Below are positions 52,041 to 61,578 of a DNA stretch of 64,000 nt, in pieces (position 1 is the stretch's first letter; each line of letters opens with the position of its first letter). Made by a program: the position numbers and the translations under genes. The notes beneath the pieces were generated by a model. The model was not told the DNA's origin and made no database searches. It saw nothing but the letters and a program-made list of their open reading frames with translations. This DNA is from Clostridiaceae bacterium (GTDB taxonomy: Bacteria > Bacillota > Clostridia > Lachnospirales > Lachnospiraceae), in NCBI GenBank assembly GCA_009911065.1, contig QXWR01000020.1, forward strand, positions 1 to 64,000, read 5' to 3'.

Positions 52041-55000
52041 ATGGCTTTGCAGTTGATTTTTGGCGGTTGCGGGGCAGGGAAGACCAGCTATGTACAGGAT
52101 AAGATCATACAGGATTCTCTGGAAAACCCAAACCAGCTTTATTTTATTCTAGTGCCGGAACAGTTTACCATGCAGACCCAAAAAGATCTGGTGGTTCGCC
52201 ATCCCAATCATGGGACCATGAATATTGATGTGGTAAGCTTTCAAAGGCTGGCCTACCGGGTGTTTGAGGAGCTGGCCGTAAAGAATCTGAAGGTTTTGGA
52301 TGACATGGGAAAATCCATGGTACTGCGGAAGGTGGCAGCCAATAAAAGAAAGGAGCTAATTCTCTTTCAGGGGCATTTGAATCAGACCGGATTTGTCAAT
52401 CAGCTAAAGTCCATGCTGTCGGAATTTTATCAGTATGGCATTTCGCCGCAGATTTTGCGGGACATGGCAGAAATTGCAAAAACGCCGTTGTTTCAGCAAA
52501 AGCTAAAAGATTTTGCGGTGGTGTATGAAGGATTTCAGGAGTACATTGCAGGTCATTATATTACCACAGAAGAGGTCCTGGATGTGTTGTGCCGGGTGTT
52601 GCCCCAGTCAGAAACTGTGAAAAACAGCATTATGGTTCTGGATGGTTTTACCGGATTTACACCGGTTCAGTACCGGCTTTTAGAGCTTTGCCTTGTTTAT
52701 GCAAAAAATGTGGCTGTGACTGTGACTGCAGATGAGACGGCGCCGGTTTATGAGGGAATGGGAATGCAGAATCTGTTCTTTATGACCAGCCAGATGGTCC
52801 GTCGGCTCACCGCCCTGGCAGAGAAGAATCAGGTGAAAAAGGAGAAGGACCTTTGGGTGGAGAGGGAATACATAAAACAGGCAAACCGAAAAAAATCCAA
52901 ACGTCCAGGGGCTTTGCGTTTTTTGGAAAGTCCGGAGCTTGGGTGGCTGGAACGAAATCTGTTCCGTTACCGGCGGGGACATTACGAAGGGGAGAAAAAA
53001 GGCGGGATAGAGCTGTTTCAGGGAATGAATCCCTATGAGGAGATTGCCCATGTGGCGGACCGGATTCAGGCCATGGTTCAGGAGGAAGGGCTTCGTTATC
53101 GGGAGTTTGCCGTCGTAACCGGAGATCTGGCCGGATATGGCAAAGAGATTGCTCACCAGTTCCAACAGAACCAGATTCCGTTTTTTATGGATGACAAGAA
53201 AAATGTGCTGGACAACCCGGTGGTGGAGCTGATTCGGGGGGCCTTGGAGGCAGTGCATCGGGATTTTTCCTATGAAAGTGTGTTTCGCTATTTACGAAGC
53301 GGTTTGGTGACTGCCAACCGGGAGATGACAGACCGAATGGAAAACTATGTCATTGCCCTGGGAATCCGGGGACATAAACGATGGGAGGAGTCCTGGGAGA
53401 GAACCTACCGGGAAGCAGCAGGACTGAATTTAAAGGAGTTAAATGATTTTAAGGAAATGGTTATAACGCCTCTTCTTGGCCTTCGGGAGGCGTTTGCTCA
53501 AAAGTCTATCTTAGTGGCAGGGCGGGTAGAGGCAGTAATGGGATTTTTGGATGCCTGCTGTGCAAGGGAAAAACTGGAAGCTTATCAGGAATATTTTACT
53601 GCTGTGGGAGAATACCGTCTGGCAAAGGAGTACGGTCAGGTCTATGACCGGGTGGTGGAGCTTTTGGCGCGGCTTTCCGAGCTTTTAGGAGAGGAACAGG
53701 TAGGCCGGAAGGAATTTATGGAGATTCTGGATGCCGGTTTTGGGGAAATTTCGGTGGGAGTTATTCCGGCTACTGTGGACCGGGTGGTGGTGGGGGATAT
53801 TACCCGTACCCGTCTGGCTCATATAAAGGTGTTGTTTTTTGTGGGAGTCAATGATGGGATTGTACCTATGAAAAAGGACGGGGGAAGCCTTCTTTCGGAC
53901 CAGGAGCGGGAATTTTTTGGCCGACATAAGCTGGAACTGGCTCCCACAGCCAGAGAGGATAGTTTCCGGCAGAGGTTTTATCTGTATCTGATGATGACAA
54001 AGCCCTCAAAAAAACTGGTGGTTTCCTATGCTTTGACAGGCAGAGACGGTAAAAGCAAAAGGCCGTCCTACTTAATCGGAGAGCTTGGGAAAATGTTTCC
54101 GGATATTTTGGTGGAAGAAGAGAAAAAAGATGGCCTGGAAACCATTTATACATTGGCCAAGGCAAAAAAGCAGCTGGCGGCCGGACTGCGCCGGTATCGG
54201 GATATGCCGGATGGAAGGGAAGATGGAGGGGAAACGGATGAGACAAAGCCAGAAGGGACAGGAAATGAAGAGACCTTACAATTTTTGGAATTGTTCCGGT
54301 GGTTTCTCCATTCCAAAGAACATGGGGAGGAGGCAAAACGTCTGGCAGAAGCAGCGTTTACCCGCTATGAGAGGCAGGGACTTGGCCATGCGGTGGCCAG
54401 AGCATTGTACGGCAATATTTTAAGCGGCAGTGTAACCCGTCTGGAACAGTATGCAGCCTGTGCCTATGCTCACTTTTTACAGTATGGCCTGGAACTGGTG
54501 CAGCGGCGGCGGTATGAGCTGGCGGCGGCAGACATGGGCAATCTGTTTCACAGTTCCATTGATTTGTGCTTTCGCAGAATGCGGGAGGAGGGGAGAGACT
54601 GGCGGACGATTTCCGATACAGAGCGCAGCGGGCTGGTTCATTCCTGTGTGGAACAGGTGACAGCTGAGTATGGCAACACCATCATGGGCAGCAGCGCCCG
54701 CAACGCATATCTGGCAAAACGGGTGGAGCACATTACCCAAAGGACGGTGTGGGCTTTACAGCAGCAGATTAAAAAGGGAGATTTTTCTCCTGCCGGGTTT
54801 GAGGTGTCCTTCTCAGCGGCGGACAATCTGGAAGCGATGAAGATTCCTCTTTCCGCAGACGAGGCTTTACATTTAAGGGGGCGGATTGACCGGCTGGATT
54901 TGTGCGAGGACGGACAGCAGGTGTATGTAAAGATCATTGATTACAAGTCGGGCAGCACCCGATTTGATTTGGCGGCGATTTATTACGGACTTCAGCTGCA

Positions 55001-55535
55001 GCTAGTAGTGTACATGGACGCAGTGATGGAGATGACCCAGCGGAATTTCCCGGATAAAGAGGTGATTCCTGCTGGAATCCTTTATTATAATATTTCCGAT
55101 CCTTTGGTGGAACGGGAAGGCCAGCCGGACGAGGAGGCAGTCAATGAGGAGATTCTTCGCAAACTTCGCATGAATGGCCTGATTAACAGTGAGTTGGAGG
55201 CAGTCCGCCATTTGGATCATACCATTGAAACCCAGTCAGACATTATTCCTGTGGTGTTAAAAAACGGGGAAGTGGAAGAAGGGCGTTCCTCGGTGGCCAA
55301 TCGGGAACGGTTTGATCAGCTGCGAAAGTATGTTCATAAGAAGGTAAAAGATGCAGGCCAGGAGATTCTGGATGGGGAAGTGGGGGTGGAGCCATATAAA
55401 AGCGGACCGAAAACCGCATGTGATTACTGTCCTTATCATTCCGTGTGCGGATTTGACAAGAAGATTTCCGGGTATGATTACCGGAGATTAAAGGGAAAAA
55501 GGGCAGAGGAGATTTGGGAGGAATTATGTCGGTAA
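52041..55535 (+). CDS. addB: ATP-dependent helicase/nuclease subunit B
   Basis: 1164 residues. AddB forms the double-strand-break resection complex with AddA in Firmicutes. Walker A is GGCGAGKTSYV at the N-terminus; the C-terminal nuclease domain has the conserved DYKSG and the iron-sulphur cysteines are CAAC (first) and CDYCPYHSVC (last three). It overlaps addA by ten bases. The start follows AAAGGAG. Confidence 0.95.
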   Translation: MALQLIFGGCGAGKTSYVQDKIIQDSLENPNQLYFILVPEQFTMQTQKDLVVRHPNHGTMNIDVVSFQRLAYRVFEELAVKNLKVLDDMGKSMVLRKVAANKRKELILFQGHLNQTGFVNQLKSMLSEFYQYGISPQILRDMAEIAKTPLFQQKLKDFAVVYEGFQEYIAGHYITTEEVLDVLCRVLPQSETVKNSIMVLDGFTGFTPVQYRLLELCLVYAKNVAVTVTADETAPVYEGMGMQNLFFMTSQMVRRLTALAEKNQVKKEKDLWVEREYIKQANRKKSKRPGALRFLESPELGWLERNLFRYRRGHYEGEKKGGIELFQGMNPYEEIAHVADRIQAMVQEEGLRYREFAVVTGDLAGYGKEIAHQFQQNQIPFFMDDKKNVLDNPVVELIRGALEAVHRDFSYESVFRYLRSGLVTANREMTDRMENYVIALGIRGHKRWEESWERTYREAAGLNLKELNDFKEMVITPLLGLREAFAQKSILVAGRVEAVMGFLDACCAREKLEAYQEYFTAVGEYRLAKEYGQVYDRVVELLARLSELLGEEQVGRKEFMEILDAGFGEISVGVIPATVDRVVVGDITRTRLAHIKVLFFVGVNDGIVPMKKDGGSLLSDQEREFFGRHKLELAPTAREDSFRQRFYLYLMMTKPSKKLVVSYALTGRDGKSKRPSYLIGELGKMFPDILVEEEKKDGLETIYTLAKAKKQLAAGLRRYRDMPDGREDGGETDETKPEGTGNEETLQFLELFRWFLHSKEHGEEAKRLAEAAFTRYERQGLGHAVARALYGNILSGSVTRLEQYAACAYAHFLQYGLELVQRRRYELAAADMGNLFHSSIDLCFRRMREEGRDWRTISDTERSGLVHSCVEQVTAEYGNTIMGSSARNAYLAKRVEHITQRTVWALQQQIKKGDFSPAGFEVSFSAADNLEAMKIPLSADEALHLRGRIDRLDLCEDGQQVYVKIIDYKSGSTRFDLAAIYYGLQLQLVVYMDAVMEMTQRNFPDKEVIPAGILYYNISDPLVEREGQPDEEAVNEEILRKLRMNGLINSELEAVRHLDHTIETQSDIIPVVLKNGEVEEGRSSVANRERFDQLRKYVHKKVKDAGQEILDGEVGVEPYKSGPKTACDYCPYHSVCGFDKKISGYDYRRLKGKRAEEIWEELCR

Positions 55536-58500
55536 ACTGGACGAGAGAACAAATGCAGGTAATTGAAAGCCGGGGAATGAATCTTTTAGTCAGCGCGGCG
55601 GCGGGAAGCGGCAAGACAGCAGTCTTAGTGGAGCGGATTATCCGGATGGTGACCGAGGGAGACCATCCCCTGGACATTGACCGGCTGCTGGTGATGACTT
55701 TTACCAATGCAGCAGCTGCGGAAATGAGAGAGCGGATCGGGGCAGCCATTGAGAAAAAGCTTGAGGAAATGCCGGAGAATGAACATCTTCAGATGCAGGC
55801 AGCTTTGGTGCATCATGCCCGGATTACTACCATTGACAGCTTTTGCCTGGATTTGATACGCAACCATTTTAATATGCTGGATTTGGACCCGGCGTTCCGA
55901 ATCGGAGATGAGGGAGAGCTGACCCTTCTTAGGGGAGATGTGATGGAGGAGATGCTGGAGGAGTATTACTCTTTAGGCGGGGAGCGGTTTGTGCGGTTTG
56001 TGGAAACGTATGCTTCCGGAAAAGGAGATGGAGGCATAGAAGATTACATTATGCAGGTGTATACGTTTTCCCAAAGTAATCCGGACCCCAAAGGGTGGAT
56101 TTTACAGTGCAGACAAGAGCTTGCAGCAGGAAAGCCTGAAAGAGGAACCGACAAGGCAGAGCCAGGAAAAACCGGCGAAGAGCCTTTGGAAGAGATGGGA
56201 TTTGGAGATTTCCCCTGGATGAACTTTCTGATGGAGGATTTGAAAAAACAGGCAGAGGAGCTGAAACAGCAGATGATCACTGCCCTTGAAATCTGTCGGG
56301 AGGATGAATTTCTGACTGCCTATGAACCTATGTTACAGCTGGATATCCGGCAACTGGAAGGAGTGGAAAAAGCCGGGAATTTTGAGGAAATGTATCAGGT
56401 TTTGTCTGGAATTTCCTGGACTCGTCTGGCCACGGTTCGAAGTAAAAATGTGGATGCAGACCGGAAAGCCTATGTAACCGGGTGCAGGGACCGGGTAAAA
56501 AAGGCAGTTTTAAAAATGCAGGAGATGGTTTGCTTTGCCCGTCCGGAGGAGATGCTTTCTGATTTGGCTGCGGCCAGTGAGCCGGTGGAAGTGCTTCTTG
56601 AGCTGGCAGAGGAATTTTCCAGACGGTATCAGGAGAAAAAGCGGGAAAGAAATTTGGTGGATTTTAATGATTTGGAACATGAGGCTTTGAAGGTTCTGAT
56701 TCGAAGGGACGGGAAACAGGTGACTTACACAGAGGCGGCAGATGCCCTTAGCCTGCAGTTTGAGGAGGTTTTGGTGGATGAGTACCAGGACAGCAATCTG
56801 GTTCAGGAGGCGCTGCTTGGGGCAGTGTCCCAGGAGCGGTTTGGAAAGCCCAATGTGTTTATGGTGGGGGATGTGAAGCAGAGCATTTATAAGTTTCGTC
56901 TGGCCCGTCCGGAGCTTTTTCTGGAAAAATATCATTCATATGAGCCTTATGATCTGGCGAGTGGTTCCAGCAGAAAGATTGAGCTTCATCAGAACTTTCG
57001 CAGCAGGGCCAGTGTGCTGGAGGGAATCAATGATGTATTTTACCGCATTATGACAGAGAATCTGGGAAACATCCGGTATACAAAAGAAACTGCGCTCCAT
57101 CCGGGAGCGGTATTTCCGGAACCAGTATTTTCCGATGCTGCACTTGGGGAAACGGTATTATCGGAATCTATGCCCCCGGAAAGGGAAGAGAGCGGTCAGA
57201 GTCAGGAAGGGGATTGTGTGAATCTGTGGGGGAAAAGAACCGGCGGGATTCCGGAGTTTCTCGTCATGGACACAGGGGCAGAGGCTTTTGAAGGATTGGA
57301 GGAAGATGCTGCAGATTTTACGGCCAGAGAACTGGAGGCCAAGCTGATTGCAGGAAAAATACGGGAGATGACGGACCCAAATACAGGGATGCTTGTATGG
57401 GACAAATCCCTTCACGGCACAGGAGGATATCGTCCTGCCCGCTATGGAGATATGGTGATTCTTCTGCGAAGCACAGCCGGGTGGACGGAAAATCTTCTCT
57501 CTGTGCTGATGAATGAAGGAATCCCGGCCTGCGCAGAGTCCCGGATGGGATATTTTTCCACAACCGAGGTGGAAACCATGTTAAGTATGCTGGCTGTCAT
57601 TGACAATCCCATGCAGGATATTCCTCTGGCGGCTGTGCTGAAATCTCCTTTTGTTGGCGTCACAGACCAGGAGCTGGCAGAACTGATGGCATTTTACCGG
57701 AAATGTGTGGAGAAAGGTCAGGACCGGGGGATTTTTGCGGCTATGAGCCGGTTTTTGGAGGAGACAGAGAATCTGGATGGAGAAGAGACAAAGAGTTCGG
57801 ATGAGACGGTGATAAAGAGTCTGGATGCAGGGGAGACAAGGAATCCAGATGGAGAGGAGACGGTGAATCCCAGTGGAAAGGAGGAACCGGAAGAAAGTTG
57901 TGGCAGTAAAAATCTGGCATGGAAACTGAGCCGTTTTCGGCTTATGCTGCAGCGTTTCCGGGCATTCAGCACATATCTGCCGATTCATGAATTGATTTAC
58001 CGGGTGTTTGAGGAGACGGGATACGATCATCTGGTTTCTGCCATGCCATCAGGAGAGACCCGCAAGGCCAACTTGGATATGCTGGTGGAAAAGGCAGCGG
58101 ATTATGAGAAGACCAGTTACAAAGGGCTGTTTCATTTTATCCGATATATTGAAAATCTGAAGAAATTTAATACGGATTTTGGAGAGGCATCCATAACCGG
58201 AGAAAATGAGGATACAGTGCGGATTATGAGCATTCATAAAAGCAAGGGTCTGGAGTTTCCGGTGGTGTTTCTTGCAGGAATGGGGAAAAAGTTCAATAAG
58301 CAGGATGTTTATGGAAAACTTTTGATTGATCCGGAGCTGGGCATTGGGACCGATTATCTGGATTTGGAGCATCGGCTGAAAGTGACTACGTTGAAAAAAA
58401 ATGTGCTGCGCCGGAAGATGGAGCTGGACAATTTGGGAGAAGAACTCAGGGTGTTGTATGTGGCTATGACACGGGCAAAGGAAATGTTAATTATGACAGG

Positions 58501-59722
58501 TACCAGTCGGCATCTGGCCAAGTCTCTGGAAAAGTTTGGAACTGTGCCTTTGGCAGGCGGATCGATTCCCTATACAATTCTGTCATCGGCAGGTTCTTAC
58601 CTGGACTGGATTCTTATGAGTCTTGGGGACGGAAGAACCCGTATTCGGCTGGCAGAGATTCCTTTGGCGGACGTGGTAGGGGAGGAGATGATTCGTCAGG
58701 TGAGAGATCTGCGCTCCAAAGAACAGCTGATGAGCTTAAAACCAGAGGAAGAAGGGGAAAACCAATACCGAAAAACTCTTTTGCGCCGTTTGAATTATCA
58801 GTACCCATATGAGACTGATATTCGGCTCCATACGAAAATGGCTGTGTCAGAGTTAAAAAAACAGGGGCAGAGTACGGATGAGGAGGAAAGCCAAGTGCTG
58901 TTTCCCTGGGAATACAAGTTTTGGGAAAGAGAAGAGGAGAAAGAGGAAAGCCCTGATATTCGAACCTTTTTGGAGGCAGTGGTTTCCAAGGATGATTATG
59001 GTGCAACCAGAGGAACTGCCTATCATCGGGCGTTGGAACTTTTGCCCTTTTCCCAGATGGAGAGAGAGGAGGATGTGAAACAGCACCTTCTGGATTTGGT
59101 GGAGAAAAAGCGATTTGGAGAAGAAAGTCTGAACCTGATTGACTGTAAGATTATCTGGCGGTTTTTTCAGTCCGGTCTTGGAAGAAAGATGGTTCTGGCG
59201 GACAAAGAAGGGCGGCTTTATAAAGAACAGCAGTTTGTGGTGGGAATCCCGGCCAGAGATATGGGAGCCGGAGACTCGGACGAGCTGGTGGTGGTGCAGG
59301 GAATTATTGACGCCTACATTGAGGAGAATCAGGAGCTGATTGTGGTGGATTATAAGACAGACCAGGTCCGCAGTCCCCAGATTCTGGCAGAACGATACAA
59401 AGAACAATTAGATTACTATGGACGTGCCTTAGAGCAGATGACTGGAAAGCGGGTGAAGGAGAAAATCATTTTTTCTCTGTTCATGGGAAGGGAAATTGTG
59501 CTGGAAGAAAATTTGGGAGAGAATTTAGGGGAACATCCGGGAAGAGCGGGGCAAAGAGGCAAGGACCAGAGAGGAAGGGACCAGAGAGGAGAGGATCAGA
59601 AAGGAAAGGACCCAGGAGGAGAGGACCAGGGAGGAAAGGACCCAGGAGGAGAGGACCAGGGAGGAAAGGACCCAGGAGGAGAGGACCAGGGAGGAAAGGA
59701 TCTGGGAGGGGAAGTCAAATGA
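55526..59722 (+). CDS. addA: ATP-dependent helicase/nuclease subunit A
   Basis: 1398 residues from the ATG at 55526 after GGAGG, inside the end of addB. UvrD-type helicase motifs are clear: NLLVSAAAGSGKTAVLVERI (motif I), VDEYQDSN (II), VGDVKQSIYKFR (III) and VTRAKEML-like (VI: YVAMTRAKEML). The C-terminal nuclease has YHRALELL and VVDYKTDQV. Two oddities: an acidic, repetitive insert near residues 750-795 (about 57,770-57,905) and a long hydrophilic C-terminal tail coded by a minisatellite. Usual AddA proteins have about 1,200-1,250 residues, so these account for most of the surplus. Confidence 0.95.
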   Translation: MSVNWTREQMQVIESRGMNLLVSAAAGSGKTAVLVERIIRMVTEGDHPLDIDRLLVMTFTNAAAAEMRERIGAAIEKKLEEMPENEHLQMQAALVHHARITTIDSFCLDLIRNHFNMLDLDPAFRIGDEGELTLLRGDVMEEMLEEYYSLGGERFVRFVETYASGKGDGGIEDYIMQVYTFSQSNPDPKGWILQCRQELAAGKPERGTDKAEPGKTGEEPLEEMGFGDFPWMNFLMEDLKKQAEELKQQMITALEICREDEFLTAYEPMLQLDIRQLEGVEKAGNFEEMYQVLSGISWTRLATVRSKNVDADRKAYVTGCRDRVKKAVLKMQEMVCFARPEEMLSDLAAASEPVEVLLELAEEFSRRYQEKKRERNLVDFNDLEHEALKVLIRRDGKQVTYTEAADALSLQFEEVLVDEYQDSNLVQEALLGAVSQERFGKPNVFMVGDVKQSIYKFRLARPELFLEKYHSYEPYDLASGSSRKIELHQNFRSRASVLEGINDVFYRIMTENLGNIRYTKETALHPGAVFPEPVFSDAALGETVLSESMPPEREESGQSQEGDCVNLWGKRTGGIPEFLVMDTGAEAFEGLEEDAADFTARELEAKLIAGKIREMTDPNTGMLVWDKSLHGTGGYRPARYGDMVILLRSTAGWTENLLSVLMNEGIPACAESRMGYFSTTEVETMLSMLAVIDNPMQDIPLAAVLKSPFVGVTDQELAELMAFYRKCVEKGQDRGIFAAMSRFLEETENLDGEETKSSDETVIKSLDAGETRNPDGEETVNPSGKEEPEESCGSKNLAWKLSRFRLMLQRFRAFSTYLPIHELIYRVFEETGYDHLVSAMPSGETRKANLDMLVEKAADYEKTSYKGLFHFIRYIENLKKFNTDFGEASITGENEDTVRIMSIHKSKGLEFPVVFLAGMGKKFNKQDVYGKLLIDPELGIGTDYLDLEHRLKVTTLKKNVLRRKMELDNLGEELRVLYVAMTRAKEMLIMTGTSRHLAKSLEKFGTVPLAGGSIPYTILSSAGSYLDWILMSLGDGRTRIRLAEIPLADVVGEEMIRQVRDLRSKEQLMSLKPEEEGENQYRKTLLRRLNYQYPYETDIRLHTKMAVSELKKQGQSTDEEESQVLFPWEYKFWEREEEKEESPDIRTFLEAVVSKDDYGATRGTAYHRALELLPFSQMEREEDVKQHLLDLVEKKRFGEESLNLIDCKIIWRFFQSGLGRKMVLADKEGRLYKEQQFVVGIPARDMGAGDSDELVVVQGIIDAYIEENQELIVVDYKTDQVRSPQILAERYKEQLDYYGRALEQMTGKRVKEKIIFSLFMGREIVLEENLGENLGEHPGRAGQRGKDQRGRDQRGEDQKGKDPGGEDQGGKDPGGEDQGGKDPGGEDQGGKDLGGEVK
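59611..59700 (+). repeat. Minisatellite: three perfect 30-bp units in the addA 3' end
   Basis: The units at 59,611-59,640, 59,641-59,670 and 59,671-59,700 are identical and code for PGGEDQGGKD. Diverged copies precede them from about 59,540. Unit length is a multiple of three, so slippage changes only tail length. No SNP separates the copies, which implies recent expansion. Confidence 0.9.
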
Positions 59723-60465
59723 AGATTATCATTTCACCAGCAAAGAAAATGAAAGAAAATTCCGATCTTTTTCCATCAGACGGTCTGCCCCGGTATTTGA
59801 ATGAAACCAAACGTCTGTGCAGGGAAATTCAAAAATTGTCCTTAGAAGAGTCCAGAGAATTGTGGAAGTGTAACGAGAAGCTGGCCAGATTAAATTATAA
59901 GCGGTTTGAAAAAATGGACCTGGAAAAAGGGACCACGCCGGCTCTTCTGGCCTATGAGGGACTTTTGTACCAGCACATGGCTCCGGTTGTGTTCACCAGA
60001 GAGGCGGCGGATTATGTAAAGGAGCATTTGCGGATTTTGTCCGGTTTTTACGGGGTCCTTTGCCCTTTTGACAGGGTGACGCCTTACCGGCTGGAAATGC
60101 AGGCTTCTCTGGCTGTGGGAGAGGAGAAGAATCTGTACGAATTTTGGGGGGATAAACTGTATCAGGCAGTAGTGGATGAAGACCGGGTGATTGTTAATCT
60201 GGCGTCAAAAGAGTATTCCAAAGCAATCGAAAAGTATCTCCAGCCAGAGGATCGGTTTCTCACGGTGGTTTTTGGAGAGCTTTATGAGGGGAAAATCCGG
60301 CAGAAGGGAACCCTTGCCAAGATGGCCAGAGGGGAGATGGTCCGGTATATGGCGGAGAATCAGGTAAAAGATCTGGAGAAACTAAAGGATTTTCGGGAAC
60401 TTGGGTATGAATATTGGGAGAAGGATTCCAGGGAGAATCAGTGGGTGTTTCTTTCCAAAGATTGA
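59719..60465 (+). CDS. yaaA: YaaA family peroxide stress protein
   Basis: 248 residues beginning MKIIISPAKKM, the YaaA signature, with LYQAVVDEDRVIVNLASKEY and the helical KGTLAKMARGEMVRYMAE near the end. YaaA protects against oxidative DNA damage by limiting free iron and binds DNA. The ATG overlaps the addA stop (ATGA), giving an addB-addA-yaaA operon in which repair and peroxide protection are coupled. Confidence 0.93.
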   Translation: MKIIISPAKKMKENSDLFPSDGLPRYLNETKRLCREIQKLSLEESRELWKCNEKLARLNYKRFEKMDLEKGTTPALLAYEGLLYQHMAPVVFTREAADYVKEHLRILSGFYGVLCPFDRVTPYRLEMQASLAVGEEKNLYEFWGDKLYQAVVDEDRVIVNLASKEYSKAIEKYLQPEDRFLTVVFGELYEGKIRQKGTLAKMARGEMVRYMAENQVKDLEKLKDFRELGYEYWEKDSRENQWVFLSKD

Positions 60466-60483
60466 GGGGGAGAATGTTACCAA

Positions 60484-60515
60484 AGGAACGGTTTCCGATC
60501 ATTGGAACCGTTCCT
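60484..60515. terminator. Bidirectional terminator between yaaA and the AraC gene
   Basis: AGGAACGGTT and AACCGTTCCT form a ten-base-pair stem around 12 bases, 18 bases after the yaaA stop and just before the end of the converging AraC gene. A clear T-run is not adjacent on either strand. Confidence 0.7.
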
Positions 60516-60526
60516 CTCCATTGTAA

Positions 60527-61420
60527 TTATTTCTTAATCCTTATTTCCTGTTCCAGTGATTTTGTTTTGTTTGTCTTTGTAAATTCACTGGGTTTCTCTC
60601 CAAATTCCCGCTTAAAGGCTTTGAGAAAATTGGAGTAATCGTTAAATCCGCATTCCGTGTAAGCCTCTGTCACAGTCCTTCCATACATCAGCATATTCCG
60701 GGCAATGGTCAGTCTTTTTTTCATAATAAACTGATAGAGGGGAAGACCGGTAAAGTGTTTAAACTGATGGCTTAAATAATATTTGCTCATGTAAAACTGA
60801 TCTGCTAAATGATCCAGATTCAAATCTTCGTTTAAGTGATTATTAATATAGGTAACAACCTGATTGATCTGTTCATTTTCCGTAACATCCTGCTTTGCAG
60901 AATCGGAGATTTCGTAATAGGCCCGACTTAGGAGAACTAAAATTTCCATCACTGCTGCATAGGCCCTGACCCGGTTTCCTAACTTGTTGCCAGTGCGTTC
61001 CTGTTCTATGGTCAGGCAGGCAGACTGAATGTTTTTCAGCTGAAGGTCATTGGGGCGGAACAGGCGGTAATTCCGATTGGATGCGTCCTGAAAACAGGCG
61101 GTTAAATCTTCTCCAATATCCCGAAGTCCGTCAAAAAAATCGTGTCCCAGCCAGAGGATAATCCGCTCATAAGGCTGTTTGGAAGGAGTAATCTCCGGGT
61201 GGTGAATATCTCGGTTGTTGGTCAGGAGAATATCCCCGGAGCGAAGTTTATAAGTGCGGCCTTCTATGATGTAATGGACATTGCCGGAAATAAAAAGGTA
61301 GATTTCATAAAAGGCATGTTGATGGAAGTCAATGGTAAGGGGTTCTTCGTTGCGGTAATGATGATATTCATAGAAACGTTCCGCCATGCTCTGGCGGTGA
61401 GTAAATTCTTCCGTGTACAT
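60527..61420 (-). CDS. AraC family transcription regulator
   Basis: 297 residues with an N-terminal cupin-type sensor (about 25-95, FHQHAFYEIYLFISGNVHYI) and a C-terminal double helix-turn-helix (about 190-290, LNLDHLADQFYMSKYYLSHQ and TVTEAYTECGFNDYSNFLKAF). It is divergent from the dctPQM operon and very likely controls it in response to the substrate. Start at MYTEEFTHRQ; a strong promoter lies just upstream. Confidence 0.93.
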   Translation of the reverse strand: MYTEEFTHRQSMAERFYEYHHYRNEEPLTIDFHQHAFYEIYLFISGNVHYIIEGRTYKLRSGDILLTNNRDIHHPEITPSKQPYERIILWLGHDFFDGLRDIGEDLTACFQDASNRNYRLFRPNDLQLKNIQSACLTIEQERTGNKLGNRVRAYAAVMEILVLLSRAYYEISDSAKQDVTENEQINQVVTYINNHLNEDLNLDHLADQFYMSKYYLSHQFKHFTGLPLYQFIMKKRLTIARNMLMYGRTVTEAYTECGFNDYSNFLKAFKREFGEKPSEFTKTNKTKSLEQEIRIKK

Positions 61421-61458
61421 ATTTCACAAAAATCCTCTCATTTTTTTCCTTTTCTTGT

Positions 61459-61487
61459 ATTATACAGCAAGATTTACCATATTTCAA
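61459..61487 (-). promoter_or_regulatory. Sigma-A promoter of the AraC gene
   Basis: On the minus strand TTGAAA (61,487-61,482) and TATAAT (61,464-61,459) are 17 bases apart, with about 38 bases to the ATG. The match is near consensus. Confidence 0.75.
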
Positions 61488-61499
61488 CTAGAATGTACC

Positions 61500-61528
61500 A
61501 AGTAAAAATGATGGGAAAATGCTATAAT
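61500..61528 (+). promoter_or_regulatory. Candidate activator-dependent promoter of dctPQM
   Basis: An extended -10 (TGCTATAAT, box at 61,523-61,528) lies 50 bases before the dctP start but the region 17 bases further up has no TTGACA-like box. That pattern fits a promoter that needs the AraC regulator encoded divergently. Confidence 0.5.
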
Positions 61529-61578
61529 TCGGATATAAAAGCATTGGACATAAACAAACCAGAAAGGAGCAAAAAGGT

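Noticed and set aside
54451..54937. Alternative frames within addB and addA
   Set aside because: They are shadows of long genes with intact motifs; none has a ribosome site or a domain.
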